From contig NC_064215.1 in the NCBI RefSeq assembly GCF_023101765.2, forward strand, positions 5,952,001 through 6,016,000: a stretch of 64,000 nucleotides of DNA. The letters are read 5' to 3'. The translations under genes and the position numbers were made by a program. Source of the DNA: Spodoptera frugiperda. Its lineage: Eukaryota; Arthropoda; Insecta; Lepidoptera; Noctuidae. The notes beneath the pieces were generated by a model. It made no database searches. It was not told the origin of the DNA and saw only the letters and a list, made by a program, of their open reading frames with translations. Positions 26,095 through 37,764 of this stretch are shown here, piece by piece. How positions within the stretch are numbered: the stretch's first letter is position 1; every line of letters starts with the position of its first letter.

Positions 26095-26180
26095 TATTAC
26101 AGAAAATACAATCATACTTTTAACGTCCGGGAAATCGAATCTCTTACTCAGTAGCCGAACCTATTCGATCAAGGAGGTAG
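26095..26180 (-). repeat. SINE family A head fragment
   Basis: 'CGTCCGGGAAATCGAATCTC' and 'TTCGATCAAGGAGGTAG' correspond to decayed box B and box A of the element at 23470-23765. Confidence 0.4.
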
Positions 26181-26589
26181 TCAAACTTCCTAACAATTGC
26201 AAAATATTGCGACGTTTAACAAAATATTGGCCTTGATCTTTACAGAACATAATCTATTTTGTTTGGTTGACAATCTGTCAGTTCAAAGCGAGCCTGGTAA
26301 GGTCGATGATCTCCAAGATCTGTAGCAAACACATCCTGACTCGCCTTCTAAGGAAACTGTATTGTTCATGTATCTAACTTTTAACGAATAGCGCTTTAGA
26401 AATCACAACTTCAATACTTGTGTCTATTGTGAAGAGTCAAGTATGAGATAGACATATTTCATACTACGTTCTTTAATGTTCTATGACCCGTGAATGATCG
26501 AGTGGTCGGAAGCGCGACTAGCGCGTATGATGTATGGGGTTGCATTTCCGAGTGTAAATGAAAGGAACTGAAGTCTTGGAGATATCATG

Positions 26590-26815
26590 GAATGGTCTTT
26601 TTTTGTTTTTTTTTTTTGTTAAACTTTGCCCCACATTAGGATTTTCTCCTGTGTCGTGGGTGCGTTTAAAAACATACAATTTCACATGCACATGACACCC
26701 AGACCCGAAACAACAATTTGTGGATAACACTAAGAGTTGCTCCGTGCGGGAATCGAACCCGCTACCCGTTGCACGGCAGCCAGTTGCCCAGCCTCCGCGC
26801 CAACCGTGCAGTCAA
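26590..26815 (-). mobile_element. tRNA-derived SINE, family B
   Basis: The minus-strand head reads GACTGCACGGTTGGCGCGGAGGC and GGGTTCGATTCCCGCACGG, good box A and box B matches for a pol III promoter. The body contains 'GTTTTTAAACGCACCCACGAC' and ends in a T-rich/A-rich tract at 26595-26620. A second copy is at 60425-60630, and a related plus-oriented copy at 56745-56905. It is distinct in sequence from family A. Confidence 0.75.
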
Positions 26816-27434
26816 ATGGTGGTACTGGCCTCTATCTTGTCAATTTTGTTTTCGTCTAAAGAGGTGCGTCAGAGAATATACTTAACTTGAACCAATCGAA
26901 TATCCACCTTAAGTTGTTAATCCTCAGTGTGATTTATTATTACCTACTCATTCTGAGAATTGGTGTCGTTTTGATTTTTGATCAGTCATGTTGTTCTTGA
27001 ACATTCGTGTGATCTATTTAGGTATGATGGTAATATGTGATATGATAATGAATAGTCATCTCTATTCTCATTCATATTCGTCTTAGAGTCCCTTACACAT
27101 TATTTCATCTGATAGGTAGGCAGCCCATATCAGGATGGTTTGAATACACAACCTTAAACTAACCGAGCATTATCACTTCATACCTTAACAGAGCCTTAAA
27201 TTGTGGCTGCCCAGTGTCCAGTATGTTATAAAGGCCATAAAAATGAAACGACCCATAATTTATTCTTTTAAGTTTGTGTGTGGTAGCTTTTGTATAAACA
27301 AAGAGCCTACTTGGTGATGTAGAGCGCGTCCTTAGTACGTTTGTCTGTGCTCATAATTTACATTGATTCCCAACAGAATCATTTGTGAGTATAGGTTTCC
27401 GTTATTGTTTTAGTGTCCAAGGACATGAGCCACC

Positions 27435-27470
27435 TATAAATGTTGAAGGAGGAGTCACAATGAGAACAGT
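27435..27470 (+). promoter_or_regulatory. Core promoter of the 27.5-kb gene
   Basis: TATAAA at 27435-27440 and ACAGT at 27466-27470. The spacing of about 31 bp fits TATA-to-start, leaving a leader of about 50 nt before the ATG at 27520. Confidence 0.65.
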
Positions 27471-27519
27471 ACGAGTTCTACTTAACACAGGAGTCACCGG
27501 GACCTCATAGTATAGCAAA

Positions 27520-29519
27520 ATGTTTGCCAAACTGGTGAGTAGATGACTTTGCCTTATTCTTATGTTGTAGTTATTGTGACTGCCTTGTTGGTTCAGTGGT
27601 TGCTAGTGTGATAGCGGGACATGAGTTTCTAGGTTGAATAAAGTTTGGTTAGGGTGTACGATTTCGGTATGTTCACTCCTTACTCGAGATTTAATTTGGA
27701 GTTTGGAATAGTGTCTGTTAGTAGCAGACGCTGTTTAGCTTCTAGGTAATACATAGGCGTAGTAAACACAGTATAGGCAAAGCATATTAAGATTTTCTAA
27801 GAAACCAAAATCAGTATCTAGACTCTGTAGAAGTTAATGGTGTTTGTTTGCTACTAATTACATTTATTAAGATATAGTGATAAGGACGTTCATCCTAATA
27901 ATTTCAGACTAGATTAGTATTAGTCAATTTTGTTAGGGAATTACGACGGACCTAGGAGACTATACGACGTCAATGGAAGATTTCTTCTTGTTCAACCAAT
28001 CTGCTTATTATAGAAAATGTTTTTATTCAATAATCAGACTTATTATATTACAAATTAGGTTAGCTTTTCCGATTCATTCATTTCCATTGATAAATTATTT
28101 GTTATTGTTATCATTTATGTAAGTGTTATGTCACAAGTGGATCAAATGCCATTGTGTTATGGAGGCCAAACTCATGTCATTTGACACTCGATAATAATAT
28201 TCAATTGTATGTACCTACATACACAAGAAACAAGTTGTACCAGTTTACAAGTACATAGAAAAAGTGTTCTTAGACATGGCAGTGTAACTTGGAATTAAGA
28301 TAGGAAGAATAAGATGTTTTTGCAGTACCAAATTACGTTGGTACTATTTTCATACTATTGCATAATATTATAGGCAAAAAATTACACAAATTAATGATTA
28401 TCGTATCGCCACGCCTTTTATCCACAAAGGTACATATTACAGCACGTAATGCCACTGTACAATGTATACCTACTTTTTACCATTTATATTATAAATCCCA
28501 TATAATAGGGGGTGAGCCTATTGCCATATACTGGGCAGAGTTCCACAGTCCGTACTACTATCGTTAATAAGGAGGTTTGTTTTATAATAATATTCGCATT
28601 CGATCAATGAAAGTTTGTAAAAACAAAGCTTTATATCCTAGTTAGTTTGTTGTCTTTGAGCAAATAAACCACATTAAATAAATGTCTAAAAAATGTCCTC
28701 AAATTATAAACGTTTGTTCAAAGTGTTATCACATGTCTTTTTCAATAGTTTCACGTCTACCGTCTCTGTGCAACTGAACAAGGGTCTCGAAATTTGACCA
28801 ACTTTGTAGATTAGACGCTTTGTATTATAGCGAAACTATCTGAACAGCTATTATAAGCATCAGGCCCGTGATATATGGGGCTGTTGACTTCCCCAGTTCC
28901 CTTGCTAGGGTCACTATTATCGCTATTTAAGTAATTATTGTATTAGTAAATGGCACTATAGTGGGTTGTGGTGTCCTTTTGTACATAAATAGATTTAATC
29001 ATACTAAAGGTTAACCTTTATTACGGTAGGAGCATTTTAGATATCATTAATAAGACTAATATAATAAAAAGGTAGACCTAAATGTACTTTACGTAAGTTA
29101 CACTATGTATGCAATAGAATAACGAAAAAAAATCATGCAGGCAGCTTAAGTCTGACATTAGGTACATGGAAATACATAACGTTTTCAATTAGAATTGCAA
29201 TTTTCTATATTGTACGAAATTAATCGTAGCACCTTAAAAATATTTATTTGCTATTTTGCATTCTCTTTTGTCTGCTACAAGAACACACTATGACACGTTT
29301 TTAATTACTTATCATCTCTATTTTCAGTTGATCTTGTTTGCCGTCCTGGCCGTGGCTCTTGCGAGGCCTCAGTTCTACTCCGGTTACGGCAACTACGCGT
29401 CCAGTTATCCGGGCTACTACGGCTATTCCGGTTATTCCGGGTATTCCAACCCCCTGAGCTACGGATCCTACGGTACTTACGGAGCTTCCCCGTACAGTTA
29501 CGGCTACGGTTATTACTGA
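27520..29519 (+). CDS. Small secreted Tyr/Gly/Ser-rich protein (NPLP4/cuticle-like), 68 aa
   Basis: Two coding exons: 27520-27534 (MFAKL, donor GTGAGT) and 29328-29519 (acceptor TTTTCAG, phase 0). The product starts MFAKLLILFAVLAVALA, a clear signal peptide probably cleaved before RPQF. The mature part of about 50 residues is built from Tyr, Gly and Ser (SGYGNYASSYPGYYGYSG) and ends YSYGYGYY without Cys. That composition is known from insect cuticle or eggshell-type structural proteins and from peptides named neuropeptide-like 4. The 1.79-kb intron carries a plus-oriented SINE (27580-27790) and a SINE family A tail (28400-28566). A later AATAAA lies at 29758-29763. Likely secreted by epidermis (inference). 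It is the leftmost cluster member and the most Gly-rich. Confidence 0.8.
27580..27790 (+). mobile_element. tRNA-derived SINE in the intron of the 27.5-kb gene
   Basis: The plus-strand head TGCCTTGTTGGTTCAGTGGTTG is a box A match, followed by decayed box B (TTCTAGGTTGAATAAAG) and a body with TGTCTGTTAGTAGCAGACGC. It is the same family as 23470-23765 but opposite in strand. Confidence 0.6.
28400..28566 (-). repeat. SINE family A, headless copy in the same intron
   Basis: Matches the tail half of 23470-23765 (ACGCCTTTTATCC, GCACGTAATGCCACTGTACAATGTA, GGGTGAGCCTATTGCCATATACTGGGC) but stops before the tRNA-like head, so it is a 5'-truncated copy. Confidence 0.65.
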
Positions 29520-29867
29520 GTCTGACCTTATATGCTAATGCCCAATGTTTACGCCTAGTTATGTGATGTACCTAATTTTAATTCCTTGCAATATATACTT
29601 ACTGTGAATACAATTGAGTTGTTTTTTATTTGTGATTGATTGTAATTCATTTTGGGTTGGTGGTTTAGCAGTCAAAAATGAGGATCAAGATCGCACTGAT
29701 GATGCTATCGACGATACCTAGAAATAAGTACTTGGGTCGTGATTTGAAAATGGTTATAATAAAGATTATGATGATTTTAAGAAAGAGTATCTAAGATTCG
29801 TAGCAATTGGAGTTCTGTTGTCCCCGCCTCATTAAATATATGTCTGCCATGAACCCTCATATATTTA

Positions 29868-30075
29868 ACTAGCTACTTCCGCGCGGTTTCACCCGCTCTG
29901 CTCGGTTCCTATTGGTCATAGCGTGTGATGTTTTATAGCCTATAGCCTTCCTCGATAAATGCACTACCCAACACAAAAAGAATTATTCAAATCGGACCAA
30001 TAGTTCCGGAGATTAGCGCGTTCAAACAAACAAACAATCAAACAAACTCTTCAGCTTTATAATATTAGTATAGAT
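29868..30075 (+). repeat. Interspersed repeat family S
   Basis: Starts TAACTAGCTACTTCCGCGCGG and ends ACAAACAAACAATCAAACAAAC, followed by TTTATAATATTAGTATAGAT, the usual end of this lepidopteran repeat. It is the best-kept copy in the window. Confidence 0.65.
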
Positions 30076-30079
30076 ATGG

Positions 30080-31400
30080 TTTTATAAATATATAAAATTA
30101 CGTAAAGAAAGATTGTAAGAAAATTATTGCTAAGTTATTATTGTGTTAAAGGAGCAGAAGCCTAATATGAATAAATCTCAGTATGTAGGTATATCAGTAT
30201 GCATACCTTTGCTACGACATAAGTGAGAAGTTGATCTAAAGACTACACGAGATGTGTGTTAAGTGTGTGTTCTACATACTCAAATTTATTATTTTCTGGA
30301 ATATACAACATACATTCCCTAAGTTAGCAAAGAAAGAATGTTAAGATAGGTTTTGTAGAACACAAGTGTCTAGACCTAAATAGAAATGATTTGTTTTACT
30401 AAGGCCCGTATATTAAAAATCCTGTGCTTTTACTCTCGATCAATATCTCTGAAGAATAACGAAGACATAACAGGATTCAACAATCTGTAAAAGATATTTG
30501 GTAATAACTTAAATGGAAAGTAAAGTTTGCCTACATTAAGAGTGCCTATGCCCTGTGAGGCACAATGAAAAATTCTTTTAGGTTCTTAGCAAGTTTGAAG
30601 AGAGCTTTTCTTATAAGAACTTTGAAAGAAATAGTTTTACAAGTGGCTTATTGAGGCTGGGGCAATGGACTACTGAGTGGAATGTTGGAGATGAAACATA
30701 TTTTGTTTACTGTGTTACTAGTGCTATGATAGCAAATAATAATAATGTTCTATATACTTCTTGTGCTTTTTAGCATTTATTTTGTCTGGAAATGAGAAAA
30801 TTCTGACATACATTCATACATAACTTCACGCCTGATGTGCCTGTCTCCAATGGGAGTAGGCAGAGATAATGGAACGCCAATTGCTACGAATCTCACAGGT
30901 ACTTCTTTCGCTTCGTTGATGAAGCGAAAGTCGTATAAGTCATCAGTCTTTTCAAGCATGCTCATCGGTTAAAGTACCTTTACATTTCATTTGGCCCTTC
31001 TTTAATATATCGCCCATCTGGTCCTGTACGTCCATCTAGGGCACCCTATGCCGACGGCCCCATTCATATCCACTTTGTATATTTCTTTCGTAAATCTGGT
31101 TTCATTCTTGAAAAAAACTCAATGAATTTATTTTTATAATTTGTCAAACCTATCCCTTTATATGCAATTGACTCGTTTCTTATAACACGGGAGTAATAAC
31201 TGGGGAGATTTTAATTTTTTATCACTTTATTATATTTTTAGGGAAATATGCCTATTTCTTTGGAGACTAAATGGCGTTATGGTATGTTACTTACGGGCCT
31301 TACTTAACCCCTGTTGTAGTAGGATTCATATTATTATAACTGGTGAATTTATTCAAATAACTGTTTATAAAAATGTATACTTATCCCAATCACCAAATCT
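30080..31400. other. Intergenic; one repeat fragment
   Basis: No gene is supported. 30822-30935 (ACGCCTGATGTGCCTGTCTCC, GGCAGAGATAATGGAACGCC, TTCTTTCGCTTCGTTGATG) is a short interspersed repeat. A partial copy lies at 56365-56430. Confidence 0.5.
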
Positions 31401-31404
31401 CAAC

Positions 31405-31495
31405 TACGTACTGAGGGTGTCTATGGGCGGCGGTGGTGATTGCTTACCATCAAGTGATCCGTCTGCTCGTTTACCGGCTAATACCATATAAAATC
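31405..31495 (-). repeat. Repeat family Q fragment
   Basis: GTGTCTATGGGCGGCGGTGG, ATTGCTTACCATCAAGTGAT and CTGCTCGTTTACCGGC are the inverse of the left end of the family Q copies at 33820 and 37765. It matches 16100-16195. Confidence 0.6.
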
Positions 31496-31983
31496 AACTC
31501 AATGGATCGTTACCTATTTTAACTTTTGTAAAATTAATTATTTGCCTGACAAACTAACTTGACAGATTGTTACCTATTCCAACTTTAGCAAAGTTAATAA
31601 TTCACCAGACAGTCAGTCAACCATCCTCCTAGGCAACTCAGATGCAACTAAACGACCAAGTTGAGGTGAATAATCATACATAAACAATTCACGTAGTTGT
31701 CGCATGATCCAATTAGACAACCTATTAAAATTTAAATAAGGTTTGTTTTAAATAACTGGAAACTATAAGTGCAGTATTTATGAATAGTGAACAAAGCTAC
31801 TTTGTAATCAATGCCCTAGTACATACTGGATAGGACGATGCCGCCCAACACGGATGTTAATGTGATATCATGTATATGGATCGGGTACTTGTACATAGAT
31901 TCATTCATTACGCTGAAGATCAAGGACAGTTTTTTATCATAGAACGACAAGACTGCTAATCGGGGCGTGGTCGTTTGTATCTG

Positions 31984-31990
31984 TATATAA
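31984..31990 (+). promoter_or_regulatory. TATA box of the 32-kb gene
   Basis: TATATAA at 31984-31990, 61 bp before the ATG at 32051. The expected transcription start falls near 32015. Confidence 0.6.
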
Positions 31991-32050
31991 GCCAGGACCG
32001 ACAGACCAACAGCATCACTTGAGACAGCAATCCCAAGTAACTCTACAACC

Positions 32051-33039
32051 ATGTTCTTCAGACTGGTAAGTTGATACATATTTTTATTTATTAAATAATA
32101 ATTTATTTCTTTCAATTAATATTTACAATTTAATTCATTTTCAAATTAACCAAGTGAATCTTAAAAAAATTAAGTCAAATTAATTTCTCTTTGACTTTTG
32201 CACGAGTCACTCAAACATTATTTTTTAATGCGACTATAACACAAAGTCGTATCAGCTTTCGCTTCATGAAATTCTAAATTTTCGTCCTATTGAAAAGGTG
32301 TTTTGGCATTGAGCATTTTACAAAATTCTGGATTTGAAGACCTCCAAGGTTCCAATTAAAATTCAGCTTCACTATCCTAGACATAAACATTTTTATCATC
32401 AAATAAAATTATGAAGGGTAGACCAAGTTATTATACACAATTGGGGTAAATGTTTTAGTATCGTTTAGCTTGTTAGCGAAGATATCACGGTAACAAGGGA
32501 CAGAGTCGTTTGTTTCTCTATATCGTTTACACATGACTTCGGCTGTTGACCGGAGGAAATTTTATCGTAACTCTGTATGTTATCCGACCCTTTACGGAAA
32601 AACGTTAGCTTTCTGCTTTGATTTACCAAAAATAATTACTAACAACCATTACATGTTATTTCTTTTTTGTCTGTAATTACTGTAATTAAATTGATGTTGC
32701 CTTTTTATTTGCTAAAAAATCTTAGTTAATTTTGTGTTAATTATTCGTGAATGTTGCATAACAAACAGAGACTTATATATATATATGTACTTTCTTCAAA
32801 TTATGCAATGTCATTGATTGTGTAGTGTAATTTAAATAATTCAATCTTTACAGTTCGCCCTCTTCGCCGTGTTGGCCGTGGCTTTCGCCAGCCCCAGCCC
32901 CAACCCCAAGCCTGAGCCCCAGTTTGTCTACTCCGCTGGCGCTGCGTACCCCTACGGCTACGCCCCGGTTGCCGCTGCCTACTCCGCTCCCTACGCTGCC
33001 TACCCTGGCTACGCCTACGGATCTTACTTCGTCCGCTGA
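32051..33039 (+). CDS. Small secreted Ala/Tyr/Pro-rich protein (NPLP4-like), 66 aa
   Basis: Two coding exons: 32051-32065 (MFFRL, donor GTAAGT) and 32854-33039 (acceptor TTTACAG, phase 0). The signal peptide is MFFRLFALFAVLAVAFA. The mature chain starts with a Pro-rich stretch (SPSPNPKPEPQ), then repeats of Tyr/Ala/Pro such as AAYPYGYAPVAAAYSAPYAA, ending GSYFVR. No Cys and no RR-type chitin-binding domain. The Pro-rich N-terminus followed by Tyr-rich blocks resembles insect neuropeptide-like 4 precursors and also AAP-type cuticle proteins. There is no clear dibasic site that would support a processed neuropeptide, so I favour a structural or matrix role. The exon is about 65% GC against an AT-rich background. 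Candidate AATATA at 33110-33115 may serve for polyadenylation. Confidence 0.85.
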
Positions 33040-33222
33040 TAAACCAAACAACACGAAAATACTTTGGCTTGCTCAATGACTCTGATTCCAAAACGTTTGA
33101 ACATGTTTTAATATAAGTTTTTTGTCGCAAATGTTTTTGTTTTATTCTTTACAATGTGTATGTGTATGCTACCCACGTACTCGTATATACACAGGCAAAG
33201 CGCGAGCGCGGAAGCTCCGCCG

Positions 33223-33238
33223 TTTGACAGCTGTCAAA
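33223..33238. repeat. 16-bp perfect palindrome
   Basis: TTTGACAGCTGTCAAA, just after a CGCGAGCGCGGAAGCTCCGCC tract. Both lie 3' of the 32-kb gene and may be the edge of a mobile element. A function is not evident. Confidence 0.6.
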
Positions 33239-33239
33239 T

Positions 33240-33815
33240 ATGTCACACAACCAATTATCTAATTTTTTGTTGAGCCTAATCCTGATGACAATGACATTTA
33301 CAATCACAATATTATTATTTTACACTTGTATTACAGCGGTTGTTACAATATTAATCATATAAATATCTCTGTGCTATCTCGAAGTACTCATTAGCAGTTA
33401 AAAAATTGAGTTAGTATCATCTTATGGTTAATCAATGGATATGTAATGAATACTTCACTACTTAAACTAGTTCTTAATTATATTTTTAAATGAAATATGA
33501 TCAAAGGTTTACCTTACCTTTGATACTCTACAAAGAGTATATCTTCACATTTATAGAAAGTTTAAATTCGCAAACATTTGGTTCACTTTCAGTCCGCAAG
33601 GGTTACGTGAGCTCAATGTCAGTGTCAGATATTTGTGCCTGCTCCTGTCGTCCCCTCGAATGCCAATTCAATAAGAACACCCTGTTTAATATGTTCTTAC
33701 GTAACGTTTTGTCATCTAACTACTAATACCAAATTATGTTAGAAATGGGTGTGAACATGGCCAAATTAATAGGATAGACTGCAGGACAATAATTATTTTT
33801 TGAAACATTCCGGTA
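33240..33815. other. Intergenic, no gene seen
   Basis: AT-rich sequence. The short frame at 33490-33726 lacks coding signs. Confidence 0.4.
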
Positions 33816-33819
33816 ATCG

Positions 33820-34210
33820 AGCTGACGTATCACCTGATGGTGAGCAATCGCCACCGCCCATAGACACTTGATACACCAGAGGCGTTACAAGTGCGTTGCC
33901 GGCTTTTTAGGGGTTAGGAATTTAAGGGTTGTTGGAGAATCGGGGATTGTGTAGATTGGGAAAGGGGCAATTGGGCCTCCGGTAATCTCACTCACATAAC
34001 GAAACACAACGCAAGCGTTGTTTCACGTTGGTTTTCGGTAAGGCCGTGGTATCACTCCGGTCGAGCCGGCCCATTCGTGCCGAAGCATTGTCATGGGACT
34101 TCACACATATGCGTATTATCTCTTAGATGCTTCTGATACCACAATTAGACGAATCACATGATAATAAGCTATCAGTGCCGCCCATGGACGGGTGTCCAAC
34201 ACTAGAGTAG
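33820..34210 (+). repeat. Interspersed repeat family Q, long copy plus fragment
   Basis: Shares with 37765-38020 and 61866-62180: TATCACCTGATGGTGAGCAATCGCC, CACCAGAGGCGTTACAAGTGCGTTGCCGGC, AAAGGGGCAATTGGGCCTCCGGTAA, CTCACTCAC and AAGGCCGTGGTATCACTCCGG. A second small piece (ATCAGTGCCGCCCATGGACGGGTGTCCAACAC) follows at 34150-34210. It is non-coding. Confidence 0.7.
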
Positions 34211-34214
34211 TTAT

Positions 34215-35900
34215 AATTTACAATTTATACTATGTAGGTAGAAAATAGTTATAATATTGCCTAGGCCATCAGGTAATTGCCTACATAAACACTACAAGAT
34301 CAAGTTTTATTAAAATGAAGGCTGATTTATGCAAGTTACAATGTTTATAAACATTGTATTTGCATACTTATTTTACTTGTGCATAAATAAATCAACAATA
34401 GACGCGGCAAAAGAAAGAGTAGACAGAGATATGAACGAGTGCAATTACATAATACATGCTGTTACTGAATTCAATTCGAAAATCGACCTTTACACTCAGA
34501 GATATTTATTGATTACTTAAATTATTCGTTAGTATCGATTTTGTATTGAAAACAATGGCTAAGGACTGGGTTAAATAACCATTAAATGACTCTGAGTGCG
34601 GCAGTAACTTGTTCACTAGTAACTTAACAAGATAGATTTTTTAAATCATCTCATTATTCTTTACCCCGGGTATCACTAAGGCCAGCATCGTGCTTCTCTA
34701 TTTTATGGATAGTAAAAGTTTTAAAACCGAGTGCAAGGTACCGACCATGTACCTTAGCCTTGACAAAGGAGTTATCTCCTAGCCGCTGCACTCACTAGAC
34801 CAGTTGTTGCTATTACTACATATTTATATAGAGCTGTTTAGCAACTCTTATATATGTTTTGTTATTCTAGTTTCGTTTTTTAGGTTTAAATACTTATTTT
34901 GTTGACTCTCTAGTGATGTCGAGAGATCAAAGTTGTATTGAACGTGAGTTGAAAGGTTCGCTTTCAGGTTTCGGTAAATAGTAGTCGCCATACAATATCT
35001 ATTGAAAAAATAGGAAATAACAGAGTACTACTGACGTATTTAAATATTGAGGAAAACCCAAAACAAATCCTTTCAAATGCTAATTACTAACATTGAAAAT
35101 GTTGAATAGGTGTTTTTCCGAATTAGTTCGTATATATTATTGTTTACTGCCAACGAAGTAAACATTTTTATTTTTTATGATAAAATTTTTGGTTTCACAC
35201 ACTTTCATAGGTGTATCTAATTGATCAAATTACTACATTATTAAAGAATGCAATGTATGCTATGCATTATCAATGAATTAAGAATTAAATTACAAAGCGT
35301 TTGTTGAGGTTACAAATAATTTGTTCGACATAGTGATATCTGTATAACTACTCACAGAAGTATGTTATTATTTTACATAGGAATATGTTGTAACAGCGGA
35401 CTTTATTGTATAGGTATGTGCATTACCAATTATAATAAACTATTCGCAATTATTGATATATTCGTGTGAATTATGTAATGTTTGCAGTAAGATGAGGTTA
35501 TTACGGTCTAAAGTTATTTATAGTTTTGAAAACTTTGGACGCCATCTAGTTTGTAGTGATCTCATATACTTGGCAACGTCGCCAATCGGTAACCCAGTGA
35601 GTAAGCCATCGTATGTCTCAATAGGAATTAGTTGGCGACGTCCCTGGCCACGTCACCATATCCCAGTAAGTTATGGCCCTTACCGAAACATAAATACTAT
35701 ACTAGACATCTTTAATTACAAAATAACGGACTGATTCATTTTTACAACTACGAAAATAAAAACAAGCATAAACAATCACATTTGCATTTAATATAACAAA
35801 TAGAAACATATTAGAAACAGCCTACATTTTATCAAAAGTCCATTCCAGTCATGAGTCGTTTACATTTAAGTATCCATCATTTCTTAAATACATCGAATTA
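34215..35900. other. Intergenic, no firm gene
   Basis: The frame at 34329-34520 begins with a hydrophobic stretch (MFINIVFAYLFYLCI), but it has no TATA box, splice partner or GC rise and is probably chance. A decayed SINE head may lie at 34735-34810. The frame at 35453-35734 is unsupported. Confidence 0.35.
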
Positions 35901-35915
35901 TATTTTGTAAAGAAC

Positions 35916-36822
35916 CTATCGCTTCAACAAGTAACTGTAAGGCGATCCGTAGAATGCAACGGCATCAGCAACAGTAGTAAGAGGGGCCGCGGCAGGGTTG
36001 ACTAGAGACGCAAATTCATCAACAGCATACGAAGATGCATAAACCCTAGGCACAGTGAGAGGGGCAGCAAGACCTGCTGAATATGCTGGGTATGTATTGG
36101 AGTACGCTGATGCATACGCTGTTTGGTAGCGGGGGTATGATGTCAATGAAGCGAAGGGAGTGTAGTCTGTGTATGCTGCTTGTGGTGCTGCGTATGGCAG
36201 TGTCCCGTAGCTGTATACGTATCGCTGAGCTGATGCGGATGCAATGAGCGCCAATACTGCGATCTGAAAAGTTCAATTGGTTATTTGGATATTACCTTTT
36301 AGCATTAGCAAATAATATATCTCATATTTATCTTTAAGTCACATTCTGGTTTACAGTAATCATATTATTTAGGACCTGTTTTACAATGTCTGGATAGTCA
36401 TGTTAATGCTGTTTGCATTGCTATGTCCCAGATAAATTTGAATTAAGAACGTAATTTGTATGAACTATCCATCAAGTAATTTTATCGGTTACTTATTTGA
36501 AAGTGGTGAAACAAGGCGCTTAATGATTTTATCATTTTCGCGATAACTGGTAAGTGTAGTAGGAACACTGGCGCAAACCAAAAATATTTTTTCATTTTTA
36601 CTTTAAATTACAGCTAAAATCTCTTCGTTATTAAAGTCGAAACAAATTTAGTTCAGATTAGGGAATAGTAATAAGCTTTACTATGTACGTTATTTGATTT
36701 TAGGCTGAGTCTAAAGTTGCACTCCACATCTAACATAACAAGTCCAAACAAGACGCACAAAAGAATAAACACAATAACATAAGCAACCAAAACACACAAC
36801 TTACCAAACTAGACTTGGACAT
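35916..36822 (-). CDS. Secreted Ala/Tyr-rich cuticle-like protein, 121 aa
   Basis: Minus strand, two coding exons: 36805-36822 (MSKSSL, donor GTAAG) and 35916-36263 (acceptor CTTTTCAG, phase 0). The signal peptide MSKSSLIAVLALIASASA is probably cleaved before QRYVYS. The mature part is rich in Ala, Tyr, Pro and Ser (TLPYAAPQAAYTDYTPF; YQTAYASAYSNTYPAYSAG) and has a less repetitive C-terminal third with acidic residues (VDEFASLVNPAAAPLTTVADAVAFYG) ending SYLLKR. No Cys and no RR consensus. It is the longest and least repetitive member, and the only one with MSKSS rather than MF- at the start. A TATATAA box and twin TCAGT initiators lie upstream. A structural extracellular role is inferred from composition and neighbours. 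Confidence 0.85.
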
Positions 36823-36881
36823 TTTGAAATATTTTTTTTGAATATTTATTCACTTGTTCAGTTTGACACTCCTCAATTTGC

Positions 36882-36915
36882 ACTGACTGACAAGAAAAAT
36901 GTCCTACCTTATATA
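36882..36915 (-). promoter_or_regulatory. Core promoter of the 36-kb gene
   Basis: TATATAA at 36909-36915 and two overlapping TCAGT initiators at 36882-36890 on the minus strand, spacing about 27 bp. The leader is roughly 65 nt. Confidence 0.7.
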
Positions 36916-37129
36916 TTTGGCCGAGTTTGAAGACAAACTTGGAAACAAATGAATATTTGTATGGAAGAAATTATTCTTTCATAGTGTTGGCAAGGTCGTA
37001 TTGAATGGTTCTTAGGAAAACAAAAGAATACATAATCGTAACGAAGAGGTGTTAAGGCAGGTATACACGTTCCAAAATTGTGAGCTATTGTCTTGCAGTG
37101 TAGTGACTCGGGCGAGACATACAAAAGCC

Positions 37130-37760
37130 TAAGAATTTATTACAGCCTCTTTACAACGTAGAAATATTTTAAGTTACCATAAAATTGTTAAATATAGCAA
37201 TAGGCTAGGTATCTGACACGTATTTTTTTTGTGATGGACGAAAAATAGAATGCCCATGTACACCGAGCATTAAATGCATCCTCTTTGCGTCCGATAGGTC
37301 ATCAAACGCATTAAGAGTAATGTTAAGTCGTTACTTCATTCTTAAAATTCTTTAGGAAAATACTGAAAACAAAAGACGGAAAATCCGGCTGATAAGTAGT
37401 AGTAAGTAAGCTTCAAACATTTCAAGTTAAAACAACATTTTTATTTTATACACATACAACATACATTCCTTTTTTGATTTTTGATATATTGAAAGTAACT
37501 TATAAAGCTTGCAGCTTCGTTCGCGTTATTGTAGAATACAATGATTTATTAATTTAGTAATCTGATTTTTAGTTCCATATTTATATCTTCTTTCAGTGAA
37601 TGACTGCCAAAAATTGGAGTATCATGTAGAGGAGACCCATAGTCTAAGAGTGGACTGTCGCGAGCTGTTGATCATTATGATTGTCTAGTTGTGATATCTT
37701 TGTCAGTTGCTTTTGGTGTTGACTGAGCAGTGTATAATTAATTCATAGAAAATGGTTTTG
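37130..37760. other. Intergenic, no gene seen
   Basis: AT-rich flank with no supported feature, apart from a few bases resembling a family S head near 37505-37535 (GCAGCTTCGTTCGCG). Confidence 0.35.
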
Positions 37761-37764
37761 TTAT

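Noticed and set aside
26740..26815. A tRNA gene on the minus strand
   Set aside because: The same head and body occur at 60425-60630, so this is a second SINE family, not a tRNA gene.
32801..33130. Minus-strand frames of 68-109 codons over the 32-kb gene
   Set aside because: The plus-strand exon has the signal peptide, splice sites and TATA box. The minus frames are Arg/Gly-rich shadows.
34329..34520. Possible small secreted peptide with hydrophobic start
   Set aside because: No TATA box, splice partner, coding composition or repeat in the window; AT-rich hydrophobic starts are common by chance.
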